In this document: one piece after another, positions 37,119 to 47,197 of the stretch | Numbering within the stretch: position 1 is the stretch's first letter | Layout: every line of letters begins with the position of its first letter | Origin: Vibrio intestinalis | Lineage (GTDB): Bacteria > Pseudomonadota > Gammaproteobacteria > Enterobacterales > Vibrionaceae | NCBI RefSeq assembly: GCF_025195085.2 | Contig: NZ_JANAVY020000004.1 | Location: forward strand, 62,001-126,000 | Direction of reading: 5' to 3' | Length of the DNA: 64,000 nt | Made by a program: the position numbers and the translations under genes | The notes under the pieces: generated by a model | Seen by the model: the letters and a program-made list of their open reading frames with translations, nothing else | The model's database searches: none | What the model was told of the DNA's origin: nothing

Positions 37119-38591
37119 ATGCAATCAGCTAAATTCGCAGCTTTATTTGCCCTGCCAGCCTTACTTGCCGGCTGCGGAGGCAGCAGTTCAGACGGCGGCG
37201 GCAATTCCACGCCACCGCCACCAGCTAAATACACTATTAATTTTCTAAAACTAGCCAACGTTAACGTCGGTCAAGAAGGTTCATGTGATATTTATGGGCA
37301 AGACTCAGATACAACCCCAACAAAGTACACTCTTGCCTACTCTGCAAGTGGTCAAAACATGTCTGTTTATATCCACGCAGAGGATGGTTCTTATATCGAA
37401 TCTTTTGACAGTGCTGACTGGTCAAACAGCGGTCAATTCAGCTTTAACCAAAGCCAAGTACCTAGTGATGGCTACATTAGTGTTGTTTTTAAATCCAACG
37501 CAGGCAGCAGTGAAGATTATGATGTGGTGTCGCTACAAAAAGAGCTAATTCCGACACAAATCAATATTAACGCCAAGGGTGAAACTGTAGACCCGAATAC
37601 CGAGAGATGTATATCTTCGCAAGCCCCACAAAGAGCCGTGAACTACACTGGTATAATTAACGACGGAGGCATCGGTGCAGGACAATTCGCATTCTCTTCA
37701 TCTATTGATTTTGAAGTCTCGTCCAGCGCAGCCAGCATCCCGTTTTCAAGTATACCAAGTCAACATGTTTTGGCTACGCGATATACCTATTCGTCATCAC
37801 CTACTGGGTTTGAACCTTTAATTGCGTATGCTCTAACTACAGCAAATCAGACAACATTGAACACTCCACTGAGCTTAAAGAGTGTTGACGAATCTAATCT
37901 AAACTGGAACATACCGCTATCTTCCGTTACAGCTTTAAGTAAATCTGCGCTTACTACATATCAATCTGGCGCAGGGGCTCTTCACTGGCAAGAATTACCG
38001 TCATCAACTTCTGGTCACTATAGTTACGCCGCCGAGCTAAAAGACACATATCGTTTAAATTTAAATGGTAGTCACAACTCTTGGAACATGAGCTATACGA
38101 GCAAGCTTCCAACAATGGAAAACGGAATTGATGAAGTCACGAAAATAGATAACATGGCTATTCCAGCACCAAACACTAGTAATCAATTGTCTGGTTTATA
38201 CATTGAAAGTTATCTTCAGCCCATGCCTTCTGAACTTAACTACCAAAGAACTCTGATTGCGGCAAATGAAGGCATTTACTCTGTCCATCAAACAATTTAT
38301 GGCAATGCAAAGCAATATCAACCATTACTAATGTTCTCGAACAGCTTAGACAATATCTGGGGCACATCCCTCACTAAGTTTGAAGTGTCTATTCTATCTA
38401 GCGGGAACTCAAATCAAGTCACCGAAGCATTCATCTCTAACTATTTTGATGCTTACAAGGTAACGTCTACAGGAGCAGCAAGCGCATCCTTTACAGATAG
38501 CTTAGCAGTTCTAAAGAGTATTAATTCACGTAATGAACAACAATCTTCGCTAAAATATCTAGAAAACATAGAATTAAGCTATAAAAACTAG
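37119..38591 (+). CDS. Unrecognised lipoprotein
   Basis: A 490-residue lipoprotein from ATG at 37119: signal MQSAKFAALFALPALLAGC with lipobox LAGC, then a Gly/Ser-rich linker and a Pro run (GGGNSTPPPP). The mature part is rich in Ser, Thr, Asn and Tyr with beta-strand character, and has only two further cysteines (in GSCDIYG and ERCISS), which could pair. I recognise no family. Context after the YjbH-like gene suggests a surface role, but its own terminator-delimited unit means it may be independent. An upstream in-frame start at 37074 would spoil the signal peptide. Confidence 0.75.
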   Translation: MQSAKFAALFALPALLAGCGGSSSDGGGNSTPPPPAKYTINFLKLANVNVGQEGSCDIYGQDSDTTPTKYTLAYSASGQNMSVYIHAEDGSYIESFDSADWSNSGQFSFNQSQVPSDGYISVVFKSNAGSSEDYDVVSLQKELIPTQININAKGETVDPNTERCISSQAPQRAVNYTGIINDGGIGAGQFAFSSSIDFEVSSSAASIPFSSIPSQHVLATRYTYSSSPTGFEPLIAYALTTANQTTLNTPLSLKSVDESNLNWNIPLSSVTALSKSALTTYQSGAGALHWQELPSSTSGHYSYAAELKDTYRLNLNGSHNSWNMSYTSKLPTMENGIDEVTKIDNMAIPAPNTSNQLSGLYIESYLQPMPSELNYQRTLIAANEGIYSVHQTIYGNAKQYQPLLMFSNSLDNIWGTSLTKFEVSILSSGNSNQVTEAFISNYFDAYKVTSTGAASASFTDSLAVLKSINSRNEQQSSLKYLENIELSYKN

Positions 38592-38614
38592 ATAGCCAAT
38601 TGACCGAAGTTTAT

Positions 38615-38640
38615 GCAGAGCCATTGGCTCTGCTTTTTTA
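38615..38640. terminator. Terminator between the lipoprotein and epmA
   Basis: GCAGAGCC/GGCTCTGC stem, three-base loop, six T on the plus strand; the T-run overlaps the epmA stop codon on the other strand. Confidence 0.85.
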
Positions 38641-39603
38641 CGCCCTAGGAAACGAAAATGCGGTCACTTGATCAATATGATCGCAATCCAAGGCCAGCAT
38701 AATTAAACGATCAATGCCGAGCGCGACACCAGCACAATCAGGTAAACCTGATTCTAATGCGGCAATCAGATGATAGTCGATAGGCTGCGCCGACAATTCC
38801 ATTTCAAGACGCTTAGCGTTATCTTGCTCAAAACGAGCAAGTTGCTCTTTCGGGTTATCCAACTCATGGAAACCATTGGCTAACTCAATCCCTTTAAAAT
38901 AGACCTCAAAACGATCAGCGACGCGGTTGTCATTAGGGTTAATTTTAGCCAGTGCAGCTTGAGAGGCGGGAAAGTCATAGACAAAAGCAGGCGCTTGTTG
39001 GCCTATCTTGCACTCCACTCCAACACTAAACAGTAGCTGCAACAAAGTGTCTCTGTCTTGCTCAGGTTCTGCGATGTCACTCAGTCCAAGCGTTCTTGCC
39101 ACGGATTTCAGCTCAGCCATTGAGCCCTCTAAGGGGCATACACCTAGCACATTAATGAAGGCCTGCTGATAAGTCATGCGCTCAGCTTTGCCGCACTTGA
39201 GTGTCAGTTGTAGCAGCTCATCCATTTCATCCATCAGATCGTGATGATCAAAACCGACGCGATACCACTCCAACATAGTGAACTCAGGGTTGTGGTAGCG
39301 GCCATTCTCTTCATTGCGAAACGCTTTGTTAATTTGATAAATACAGCCACTACCTGCGGCCAACAGACGCTTCATGTGAAATTCAGGGCTAGTCATGAGA
39401 TAGAGATGGCGGCCATGTGCATACTCAGGGCCAATAAACTGAGTCTGAAAAGTATGCAGGTGAATATCCGTCACTGTTGCGTGGCTCATGGCTGGAGTAT
39501 CGACTTCTAACACCTGTCGCTTAGCAAAAAACTGACGAATATGGGCTAATAATTCTGCGCGCTGACGCAATAGCTTAATTGGAGCTGTTGGTTGCCATTC
39601 CAT
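38638..39603 (-). CDS. epmA: Elongation factor P--(R)-beta-lysine ligase
   Basis: A 321-residue class II lysyl-tRNA-synthetase paralogue without the anticodon domain. It attaches (R)-beta-lysine to EF-P. Class II motifs visible: [38 protein letters not shown] (core [15 protein letters not shown]), and [18 protein letters not shown] at 39603 is chosen; a GTG directly before it is not needed. Divergent from frdABCD, as in E. coli and V. cholerae. Confidence 0.97.
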   Translation of the reverse strand: MEWQPTAPIKLLRQRAELLAHIRQFFAKRQVLEVDTPAMSHATVTDIHLHTFQTQFIGPEYAHGRHLYLMTSPEFHMKRLLAAGSGCIYQINKAFRNEENGRYHNPEFTMLEWYRVGFDHHDLMDEMDELLQLTLKCGKAERMTYQQAFINVLGVCPLEGSMAELKSVARTLGLSDIAEPEQDRDTLLQLLFSVGVECKIGQQAPAFVYDFPASQAALAKINPNDNRVADRFEVYFKGIELANGFHELDNPKEQLARFEQDNAKRLEMELSAQPIDYHLIAALESGLPDCAGVALGIDRLIMLALDCDHIDQVTAFSFPRA

Positions 39604-40000
39604 CACTGATTTCTCTCTATGTCATAAATACAGGGCGAACATACCACTTCTATTTTGATTGGCAAGCATGATGCTATCGATTTGTTTTTACATGCCAAAC
39701 CTTAATTATTCTCATTTACAAAATTCAAGCTATAACAAAGACTTAACAACAAATGTGTTTCTTATAGTCATGGAAATGTCATGCCGTGACTGCTTTCACA
39801 TATCGCGAAATTTTTATGCCTGTAAATGCATTACCGGAAAAAAATCCCGAATAAATCAATTTTTACCAAATTACCCTCTCTTACACTGGTGTTACCACTT
39901 TTGAGCTACGTGTAGCACGTTCTTCTCAAGCCAGAAATTACTGCACGTTCTCACAACAATAACAAGCGGTATTACCGCGACTACACACTGGAGGATAACT
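39604..40000. promoter_or_regulatory. epmA-frdA intergenic regulatory region
   Basis: A 397-base gap. It holds a strong CRP-like site at 39785-39800 and a 9-base direct repeat GCACGTTCT at 39915-39923 and 39943-39951. Fumarate reductase is normally controlled by oxygen and carbon signals, but I could not find a convincing FNR palindrome. No gene is supported here. Confidence 0.6.
39785..39800. promoter_or_regulatory. Candidate CRP site upstream of frdA
   Basis: CGTGACTGCTTTCACA matches TGTGA-N6-TCACA at 9 of 10 conserved positions. It lies 200 bases upstream of the frdA start. Confidence 0.65.
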
Positions 40001-41815
40001 GTGCAAACTATCACCACAGATATCGCAGTCATCGGCGCAGGCGGCGCTGGTCTTCGTACTGCTATTGCAGCAGCTGAAGCAAACCCTGACCTAGAAATCG
40101 CTCTGATTTCGAAAGTTTATCCAATGCGTTCTCACACAGTCGCAGCAGAGGGCGGCTCAGCAGCAGTTATCAAGGAAGAAGATAGCTTAGATAACCACTT
40201 CAACGATACCGTTGGCGGTGGCGACTGGCTATGTGAACAGGACGTTGTTGAATATTTCGTTAAAAACTCAACTCGCGAAATGATCCAAATGGAGCAATGG
40301 GGTTGCCCATGGAGCCGTAAAGAAAACGGCGAAGTCAATGTTCGCCGCTTTGGCGGTATGAAAGTCGAGCGCACATGGTTTGCGGCTGACAAGACTGGCT
40401 TCCACATGCTTCACACTCTATTCCAAACTTCAATGAAGTACGACAACATCAAACGTTTTGATGAGTACTTTGTAGTTGACCTACTTGTTGATGAAGGTGA
40501 AGTTCAAGGCCTTATCGCTATCCATATGTCGGAAGGCGAACTAGTGACGATTAAAGCAAAATCTGTTGTATTAGCAACGGGTGGCGCTGGTCGCGTTTAC
40601 CACTGTAACACTAACGGCGGTATCGTAACGGGTGATGGCATGGCTATGGCTTATCGTCATGGCGTTCCTCTACGTGATATGGAATTTGTTCAGTACCACC
40701 CAACAGGTCTTCCTGGTACAGGCATCCTGATGACTGAAGGTTGTCGTGGTGAAGGCGGTATCATCGTTAACAAGAACGGCTACCGTTACCTACAAGACTA
40801 CGGCATGGGTCCAGAAACACCTGTCGGCCAACCGAAAAACAAATACATGGAACTGGGTCCTCGTGACAAAGTTTCTCAAGCGTTCTGGCACGAACAGCAA
40901 AAAGGCAACACCATCAAACACCCACTGGGTGATGTGGTGCATCTAGACCTTCGCCACCTTGGTGAAGAGTATCTGCAAGAGCGTCTACCATTCATCTGTG
41001 AATTAGCGAAAGCTTACGTCAACGTAGACCCAGCTAAAGAGCCAATTCCAATTCGTCCTACCGTTCACTACACCATGGGTGGTATTGAAACTAACGGCGA
41101 ATGCGAGACTCGTATTAAAGGTCTATTCGCAGTCGGTGAATGTGCCTCTGTTGGTCTTCACGGTGCTAACCGCCTAGGTTCAAACTCGTTGGCTGAGTTC
41201 GTAGTATTTGGCCGCGTAGCGGGTGAACACGCTGTACAACGCGCAGCAGAATTCAAAGGCTGGAACGATGAATCTATCGAGGCTCAAGTTAAAGCGGTTG
41301 AAGAGCGCATCGCAGCGCTAATGAACCAAGAAGGCGATGAAAACTGGGCGGATATCCGCACTGAAATGGGTCACACCATGGAAGCAGGCTGTGGTATCTA
41401 CCGCCAAGAAGATTTGATGCAAGCGACGATCGATAAGATCACTGAACTGAAACAGCGCTACAAGAAAATCAGCATCAAAGATAAAGGCAAAGTATTCAAC
41501 ACTGACCTACTTTACGCTATCGAAGTAGGCTACGGCCTTGAAGTGGCAGAGGCCATGGTTCACTCAGCAATTCTACGTAAGGAATCTCGCGGTGCTCACC
41601 AACGTCTAGACGACGGCTGTACAGAGCGTGATGATGTGAACTACTTGAAACACTCGCTAGCCTTCTTCCAAGAAGATGCTGCGCCAAGTATCGACTACAG
41701 CAATGTGACCATCACTAAGTCACAACCTAAAGCACGTCTATACGGTGAAGCAGCAGAGAAAGCCGCAGCGGCTGAAAAAGCAGCTGAAGCGAAAGCAGCA
41801 GAGGAGCAAGCATAA
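40001..41815 (+). CDS. frdA: Fumarate reductase flavoprotein subunit
   Basis: A 604-residue catalytic subunit with GTG start and GGAG nearby. The FAD motif is [15 protein letters not shown], and FAD-linking His lies in [14 protein letters not shown]. The active-site region [10 protein letters not shown] and [13 protein letters not shown] are present. The C-terminal tail is Ala/Glu-rich ([17 protein letters not shown]). FrdABCD reduces fumarate with menaquinol during anaerobic respiration. The stop overlaps the frdB ATG by one base. Confidence 0.98.
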   Translation: MQTITTDIAVIGAGGAGLRTAIAAAEANPDLEIALISKVYPMRSHTVAAEGGSAAVIKEEDSLDNHFNDTVGGGDWLCEQDVVEYFVKNSTREMIQMEQWGCPWSRKENGEVNVRRFGGMKVERTWFAADKTGFHMLHTLFQTSMKYDNIKRFDEYFVVDLLVDEGEVQGLIAIHMSEGELVTIKAKSVVLATGGAGRVYHCNTNGGIVTGDGMAMAYRHGVPLRDMEFVQYHPTGLPGTGILMTEGCRGEGGIIVNKNGYRYLQDYGMGPETPVGQPKNKYMELGPRDKVSQAFWHEQQKGNTIKHPLGDVVHLDLRHLGEEYLQERLPFICELAKAYVNVDPAKEPIPIRPTVHYTMGGIETNGECETRIKGLFAVGECASVGLHGANRLGSNSLAEFVVFGRVAGEHAVQRAAEFKGWNDESIEAQVKAVEERIAALMNQEGDENWADIRTEMGHTMEAGCGIYRQEDLMQATIDKITELKQRYKKISIKDKGKVFNTDLLYAIEVGYGLEVAEAMVHSAILRKESRGAHQRLDDGCTERDDVNYLKHSLAFFQEDAAPSIDYSNVTITKSQPKARLYGEAAEKAAAAEKAAEAKAAEEQA

Positions 41816-42573
41816 TGTCAGCCAATCGCATTCAAAAAGTGGACATTCTGCGTTACGACCCTGAGCAAGACGCTGAACCACATTTCCAAAAATTCGATGT
41901 ACCATTTGACGAGACCATGTCGGTACTTGATGCCCTAGGCTACGTAAAAGATCACCTAGACAAAGACCTTTCTTACCGTTGGTCTTGTCGTATGGCGATC
42001 TGTGGCTCTTGCGGCATTATGGTGAATGGTGTGCCTAAGCTTGCATGTAAGAGCTTCTTACGTGATTACCCTGATGGCGTGAAGATTGAGCCACTAGCCA
42101 ACTTCCCTATCGAGAAAGACTTAATCGTCGATATGACGCCGTTTATCGAGCGCCTTGAAGCGATTAAGCCATACATCATTGGTAATGATCGTAAACCTGA
42201 AGATGGCACTAACCTGCAAACTCCTGAGCAAATGGCAAAATACAAACAGTTCGCTGGCTGTATTAACTGTGGCCTTTGCTACGCGGCTTGTCCTCAGTTT
42301 GGTTTGAACCCAGAATTCATCGGCCCTGCAGCTCTAACTCTTGCTCACCGCTACAACTTAGATAGCCGTGACAATGGTAAAGCAGAGCGTATGCCGCTTA
42401 TCAATGGTGATAACGGTGCTTGGGGCTGTACATTCGTGGGTTTCTGTTCTGAAGTTTGTCCGAAGAACGTAGACCCAGCAGCAGCGGTAAACCAAGGCAA
42501 AGTCGCATCATCAATGGATTTCGTTATCGGCATGTTTAAGCCTGACGGTAAGAAAGTCGCGGAGGAAGCGTAA
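41815..42573 (+). CDS. frdB: Fumarate reductase iron-sulfur subunit
   Basis: A 252-residue electron-transfer subunit. The [2Fe-2S] cysteines are in [16 protein letters not shown], and the ferredoxin part is in [15 protein letters not shown] and [15 protein letters not shown]. It carries electrons from the FrdCD membrane anchor to FrdA. Confidence 0.98.
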   Translation: MSANRIQKVDILRYDPEQDAEPHFQKFDVPFDETMSVLDALGYVKDHLDKDLSYRWSCRMAICGSCGIMVNGVPKLACKSFLRDYPDGVKIEPLANFPIEKDLIVDMTPFIERLEAIKPYIIGNDRKPEDGTNLQTPEQMAKYKQFAGCINCGLCYAACPQFGLNPEFIGPAALTLAHRYNLDSRDNGKAERMPLINGDNGAWGCTFVGFCSEVCPKNVDPAAAVNQGKVASSMDFVIGMFKPDGKKVAEEA

Positions 42574-42575
42574 CA

Positions 42576-42959
42576 ATGAGTAATCGTAAACCTTACGTAC
42601 GCGAGATGAAGCGTACATGGTGGCAAAGCAGCCCATTTTACCGCTTCTACATGATGCGTGAAGCAACGGTACTGCCGCTGATTTTATTTACCCTGTTCCT
42701 AACTATTGGTCTAGGTTCATTGGTAAAAGGCCCAGAAGCATGGCAAAGCTGGCTTGAGTTCATGGCTAACCCAGTGGTTGTCGCAATCAACATCGTGGCG
42801 CTAGCAGGTAGCTTGCTGCACGCTCAGACCTTTTTCAGCATGATGCCGCAGGTAATGCCAATTCGCTTAAAAGGTAAGCCCGTCGATAAGAAACTGATCG
42901 TTCTTGGCCAATGGGCTGCAGTCGCGGTTATCTCTATCATTGTTCTTATCTTAGTTTAA
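42576..42959 (+). CDS. frdC: Fumarate reductase membrane anchor FrdC
   Basis: A 127-residue inner-membrane protein with three helices. RKPYVREMKRTWW is the typical FrdC N-terminus and LLHAQTFFSMMPQ lies in the quinone-binding region. It starts two bases after the frdB stop. Confidence 0.97.
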   Translation: MSNRKPYVREMKRTWWQSSPFYRFYMMREATVLPLILFTLFLTIGLGSLVKGPEAWQSWLEFMANPVVVAINIVALAGSLLHAQTFFSMMPQVMPIRLKGKPVDKKLIVLGQWAAVAVISIIVLILV

Positions 42960-42968
42960 GGAGCTAAC

Positions 42969-43346
42969 ATGAACCCAAATGCTAAAGTTGATCGCGCTCC
43001 TCGTCGCTCAGATGAACCAATCTGGTGGAGTCTATTCGGCGCAGGCGGTACTTGGTTTGCGATGATCACACCTGTGACTGTGTTGGTACTTGGTATTCTG
43101 GTACCGCTTGGTGTTATTGATGCAGAAGCCATGAACTACGAGCGTGTTGCTGACTTCGCAACCAGCATCATCGGAGCGCTGTTTATCATTGGTACACTTG
43201 CGCTACCAATGTGGCATGCCATGCACCGTGTTCACCATGGTATGCACGATCTTAAGATTCACGCAGGCGTAATTGGCAAGATTACTTGCTACGCCATTGC
43301 TGCGTTGATTTCTGCCCTAGCGGTTATTTTCATTTTCATGATCTAA
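42969..43346 (+). CDS. frdD: Fumarate reductase membrane anchor FrdD
   Basis: A 125-residue three-helix membrane subunit. [18 protein letters not shown] at the start and [17 protein letters not shown] are typical. Preceded by AAGGAG seven bases before ATG, and followed by a strong terminator. Confidence 0.97.
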   Translation: MNPNAKVDRAPRRSDEPIWWSLFGAGGTWFAMITPVTVLVLGILVPLGVIDAEAMNYERVADFATSIIGALFIIGTLALPMWHAMHRVHHGMHDLKIHAGVIGKITCYAIAALISALAVIFIFMI

Positions 43347-43359
43347 CACGCTAGCAAGC

Positions 43360-43388
43360 AAAAGCCCGCTGAAATCAGCGGGCTTTTC
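43360..43388. terminator. Bidirectional terminator of frdABCD and hslVU
   Basis: A perfect stem AAAAGCCCGCTGA/TCAGCGGGCTTTT with a tiny loop lies between the convergent operons and can work on both strands. Confidence 0.9.
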
Positions 43389-43414
43389 TGTATCTAAGTA
43401 CCATCGAATATCGA

Positions 43415-44749
43415 TTATAGGATGAAGCGACTTAGATCTTCATCTTCAACGAACTCACCTAAACGCTGTTTCACGTAAGCGGCATCAATGGTCATTTTGC
43501 TGCCCGACTTATCGGTCGCTTCAAATGAAATCTCATCCATCAATCGCTCCATTACGGTATGAAGACGACGCGCACCGATATTTTCAGTGGTTTCATTCAC
43601 AGTCCAAGCTGCTTCTGCAATTTGGATAATGCCGTCTTCCGTAAACTCAATGTCCACATCTTCCGTCTTCATTAGCGCAATGTACTGCTCTGTAAGCGAT
43701 GCTTTTGGCTCAGTTAGGATACGTTTGAAGTCATCACTAGTTAACGCTTCTAACTCAACACGGATTGGCAAACGGCCTTGTAGCTCAGGAATAAGATCTG
43801 ACGGCTTAGCCACTTGGAATGCGCCCGAAGCAACAAACAAGATGTGGTCTGTTTTTACCATACCGTGCTTGGTTGATACTGTGCTGCCTTCAATTAGCGG
43901 TAATAAGTCACGCTGAACACCTTCACGAGAAACATCCGGGCCAGAGCTTTCACCACGTTTACAAATCTTGTCGATCTCATCGATGAACACGATGCCGTTA
44001 TTCTCTACGTTGAAGATAGCTTGCTCTTTCAGCTCTTCTTGATTAACAAGCTTGGCCGCTTCTTCTTCAACAAGGGCTTTGAACGCTTCTTTGATCTTTA
44101 GCTTACGCTTTTTCTTGGTGTCACCCGCTAGGTTTTGGAACATGCCTTGCAGCTGGTTAGTCATCTCTTCCATACCAGGAGGTGCCATGATCTCCACGCC
44201 CATTTGCGGCGCAGCAACATCAATTTCGATTTCTTTATCGTCTAGTTTGCCTTCGCGTAGCTTCTTACGGAAGATTTGACGCGTGTTTGATGAACTCTCA
44301 TCACTCGATTCATTCTGACCCCAAGCATCGCGTGCTGGCGGCAATAACGCATCTAGAATACGCTCTTCTGCTTGCTCTTCAGCGCGGAATTTTACTTTTT
44401 CCATCGCTTGTTGGTGAGTCATCTTAATCGCTACATCCGTTAGATCGCGGATGATGGTTTCCACTTCCTTACCGACATAACCGACTTCAGTAAACTTAGT
44501 TGCTTCTACTTTGATGAACGGCGCATTGGCAAGCTTAGCAAGGCGGCGAGCAATTTCCGTTTTACCTACACCTGTAGGACCAATCATTAGGATGTTTTTC
44601 GGCGTTACTTCTACGCGCAAGCTTTCTTCAAGCTGCATACGACGCCAGCGATTACGCAATGCAATCGCAACTGAGCGCTTCGCTTTCTCTTGGCCAATGA
44701 TATGGCGATTCAGTTCATGAACAATTTCGCGAGGAGTCATTTCAGACAT
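43415..44749 (-). CDS. hslU: ATP-dependent protease ATPase subunit HslU
   Basis: A 444-residue AAA+ unfoldase that feeds substrates to HslV. Walker [15 protein letters not shown], Walker [11 protein letters not shown], and the pore loop GYVGKEVE are seen. ATG at 44749 has AAGGA 8 bases upstream; a TTG two codons earlier is not needed. It follows hslV by 37 bases and ends in the conserved ...DLSRFIL tail that docks into HslV. Confidence 0.98.
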   Translation of the reverse strand: MSEMTPREIVHELNRHIIGQEKAKRSVAIALRNRWRRMQLEESLRVEVTPKNILMIGPTGVGKTEIARRLAKLANAPFIKVEATKFTEVGYVGKEVETIIRDLTDVAIKMTHQQAMEKVKFRAEEQAEERILDALLPPARDAWGQNESSDESSSNTRQIFRKKLREGKLDDKEIEIDVAAPQMGVEIMAPPGMEEMTNQLQGMFQNLAGDTKKKRKLKIKEAFKALVEEEAAKLVNQEELKEQAIFNVENNGIVFIDEIDKICKRGESSGPDVSREGVQRDLLPLIEGSTVSTKHGMVKTDHILFVASGAFQVAKPSDLIPELQGRLPIRVELEALTSDDFKRILTEPKASLTEQYIALMKTEDVDIEFTEDGIIQIAEAAWTVNETTENIGARRLHTVMERLMDEISFEATDKSGSKMTIDAAYVKQRLGEFVEDEDLSRFIL

Positions 44750-44786
44750 AGTCAAATTCCTTAAATTCTGTTGCCACTATCTTTGG

Positions 44787-45338
44787 TTATGATTTATCAG
44801 CAAGTTGTTCTGCTGGGATTTCTAGTTCTTCGATAGTGTGATGATGGTTAGTGAACACACAAATATCACCGGCAATTTTCAGCGATTTTTCTGCAATTTC
44901 ACGCGCATCTAATTCTGTATTTTCAAGTAACGCCGTAGCTGCGGCTTGGGCGAAGTTACCACCTGAACCAATAGCAATCAGGTCATTCTCTGGCTGAACA
45001 ACGTCACCATTGCCGGTAATGATCAAAGAGGCCGTTTCATCTGCTACTGCAAGCAGAGCTTCAAGCTTACGTAGTGCGCGATCGCTACGCCAATCTTTCG
45101 CAAGTTCTACCGCCGCTTTAGTTAGATGGCCTTGGTGCATTTGCAGTTTGCTTTCGAAGCGTTCAAATAACGTAAAAGCATCTGCGGTACCACCAGCAAA
45201 GCCAGCCAGCACTTTGTTGTTGTATAAGCGACGCACTTTACGCGCATTGCCTTTCATTACCGTATTGCCAAGAGATACTTGTCCATCACCAGCGATGACG
45301 ACTTTGTTATTACGACGTACAGAAACGATAGTAGTCAC
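44787..45338 (-). CDS. hslV: ATP-dependent protease peptidase subunit HslV
   Basis: A 183-residue Ntn-hydrolase. The start is GTG, followed by TTIVSVRR; removal of Met exposes the catalytic Thr. [21 protein letters not shown] and [17 protein letters not shown] are typical. It is the first gene of hslVU, probably heat-inducible, though no clear sigma-32 promoter was picked out. Confidence 0.98.
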   Translation of the reverse strand: MTTIVSVRRNNKVVIAGDGQVSLGNTVMKGNARKVRRLYNNKVLAGFAGGTADAFTLFERFESKLQMHQGHLTKAAVELAKDWRSDRALRKLEALLAVADETASLIITGNGDVVQPENDLIAIGSGGNFAQAAATALLENTELDAREIAEKSLKIAGDICVFTNHHHTIEELEIPAEQLADKS

Positions 45339-45454
45339 GTGTAGGGCCTCACATTTATTCTAATCTTGATGTTAATTTTGATATGAGGATAGATGACGAG
45401 GAATTCAAGGGCTGAGCATGCGTAACCCGCGTAAACACTTGGATGAAAAGATCA

Positions 45455-45488
45455 AAAAAGCGGACTATATCAAGTCCGCTTTTGTTTA
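45455..45488 (-). terminator. Terminator of ftsN
   Basis: AAAAGCGGACT/AGTCCGCTTTT stem; on the minus strand it follows the ftsN stop directly and ends in TTTTTTGATC. Confidence 0.9.
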
Positions 45489-45490
45489 AA

Positions 45491-46030
45491 TCATTGGGTT
45501 TCTTTCCAAATCGCACAAGGCTCAATTTTCGCTCGCTGCAGCTTATGCTTATCACGCTCTGCGTCACGCTTGAGCTTATATGGGCCTAACACGACTCGAT
45601 ACCAAGAGCTGTTCTCTTTCTTACGAATCTTACTGTTAATACCTTGGAAGGCGATATCAAGTTTACGCGCTTCTGCTTGCTGCTCACTCTTATAAGCGCC
45701 GCACTGCATGATGTAAGGAATATCAGAGACCACTTGCTCTTTGGCTTTGACTTCCACCTCACGATTGGGCAATGACTCAACATAGTCCCATTTCTCTTCT
45801 GGTGGTGGCGGCAAAGCTTTTTGAGGTTTGGGTTTCGGCTTGTTCTGCGGTGTCACAGCAACGGGTGCCACTGGCTCAGGATCTTGGCTAAGCACAAACA
45901 ACAGGTAGCCAAATGCTCCGAGCAACACAAGCACTATCAGTCCAAGGCGCCAAGGTTTACGTTTTGGCGCTGATTTCTTTTTCGCGGGCTTTCTGCTTGC
46001 TCCACGTTTTACGTAATCTCTATTTGCCAC
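45491..46030 (-). CDS. ftsN: Cell-division protein FtsN (SPOR domain)
   Basis: A 179-residue bitopic protein: basic N-terminus (MANRDYVKRGASRKPAKKK), one helix (LGLIVLVLLGAFGYLLFVL), a Pro-rich linker and a C-terminal SPOR domain (YIMQCGAYKSEQQAEARKLD...VVLGPYKLKRDAERDK, shown by its ends). It is shorter than the 319-residue E. coli protein because the linker is short. The E domain stretch is hard to place; EEKWDYVESLPNREVEV is a candidate. Position between cytR and hslVU fixes the call. Confidence 0.95.
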   Translation of the reverse strand: MANRDYVKRGASRKPAKKKSAPKRKPWRLGLIVLVLLGAFGYLLFVLSQDPEPVAPVAVTPQNKPKPKPQKALPPPPEEKWDYVESLPNREVEVKAKEQVVSDIPYIMQCGAYKSEQQAEARKLDIAFQGINSKIRKKENSSWYRVVLGPYKLKRDAERDKHKLQRAKIEPCAIWKETQ

Positions 46031-46144
46031 AGCTTAATGTCTATTCAGTTACAACTTGCAACATGGTAATTCAGAATGCCTCTAGATAACAGAGTATTGC
46101 TTCGGTTATGCCGAGCTCAGATGAGAATTTTTGACACAAAGTTC

Positions 46145-46179
46145 CAAAAAATAACGGCGCTATTATTAGCGCCGTTATG
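46145..46179 (-). terminator. Terminator of cytR
   Basis: A 12-base stem ATAACGGCGCTA/TAGCGCCGTTAT; on the minus strand T-run ATTTTTTGG follows. It sits 10 bases after the cytR stop. Confidence 0.9.
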
Positions 46180-46189
46180 GATAACCGAT

Positions 46190-47197
46190 TTAGATCGTGC
46201 GCGGAGGCGCAGCACTTGAACGCACAGTAAGCTTGGTTTCAAGCAAACGCGAACCAGCACGTACATCATGGCCACGCAGCAATTCAAGCATCATCAACAT
46301 TGCCTGACGACCAATCTCATAACGAGGCTGAGAAATGGTTGTTAATGGTGGATCACAGTATTCAGCAAACTGAATATCATCAAAGCCAACCACAGATAAG
46401 TCTTGTGGCACTCGAAGACCTAGTTTCTTCGCTTCTTGAATAGCGCCAATCGCCATTGCATCGTTATGACAGAAGATGGCCGTTGGCGGCTCAGGTAAGG
46501 CTAATAATTGTCTTACTGCCTTACTTCCGTCTGCAAAAGTGAAGTTACCGTAAGCGCAGTAAGTTGGGTTCATGGTGATGCCCGCACGACGCAACGCTTG
46601 CTGATAACCTTGATGACGGAATTGGCACAACACCGCTTCTTTTGGCCCTGAGATTTGAGCAACACGCTTGTGGCCCATTTGAGTCAAGTAGTTCACTGCC
46701 TCAAATGCCGATGTTAGGTTGTCGATATGAACGGTTGGTAGTTCTAGCTCTGGAGCAAACTCACACGCCATAACCATTGGCGGCAAATTCTTCTGTTCTG
46801 GTTTACTCACATCAAAAGGTAAGTCAGTACCCAACAGCAGCATTCCGTCCGCTTGTTTGGTAAATACGAGATTTACGAATGAGTTTTCACGCTTTTTCTG
46901 CTGACCGCTGTCACCCAGTAGAACGATGTAGCCATGCTCCATCGCCGCATCTTCAATACCTCGGATGATCTCTGTGTAATATGGGTCACAGATGTCTGGA
47001 ATAATTGCAATGATGGTTTTAGATTCGTTACGACGTAAATTACGTGCTAGCGAATTTGGTGAGTAACCAGCTTCTAAGACTGCATCTTCGACACGCTTTC
47101 GTGTTGCTGAAGAGACTTTCTCAGGATTCATCAGCGCCCTTGATACCGTGGCTGTTGAGACTCCCGCGAGCTGGGCAACATCCTTCATTGTCGCCAT
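46190..47197 (-). CDS. cytR: LacI-family regulator CytR
   Basis: A 335-residue repressor. The N-terminal helix-turn-helix reads MKDVAQLAGVSTATVSRAL, then the hinge helix (PNSLARNLRR) and a periplasmic-binding-like effector domain. CytR represses nucleoside uptake and catabolism together with CRP, and in Vibrio it also helps control natural competence. The cytR-ftsN-hslVU and priA neighbours match E. coli, which supports the symbol. Confidence 0.94.
   Translation of the reverse strand: MATMKDVAQLAGVSTATVSRALMNPEKVSSATRKRVEDAVLEAGYSPNSLARNLRRNESKTIIAIIPDICDPYYTEIIRGIEDAAMEHGYIVLLGDSGQQKKRENSFVNLVFTKQADGMLLLGTDLPFDVSKPEQKNLPPMVMACEFAPELELPTVHIDNLTSAFEAVNYLTQMGHKRVAQISGPKEAVLCQFRHQGYQQALRRAGITMNPTYCAYGNFTFADGSKAVRQLLALPEPPTAIFCHNDAMAIGAIQEAKKLGLRVPQDLSVVGFDDIQFAEYCDPPLTTISQPRYEIGRQAMLMMLELLRGHDVRAGSRLLETKLTVRSSAAPPRTI

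Noticed and set aside
39659..39904. 81-codon open frame in the epmA-frdA gap
   Set aside because: No ribosome binding site, no family resemblance, Cys/Phe/Asn-rich random look, and it spans the CRP-like site.
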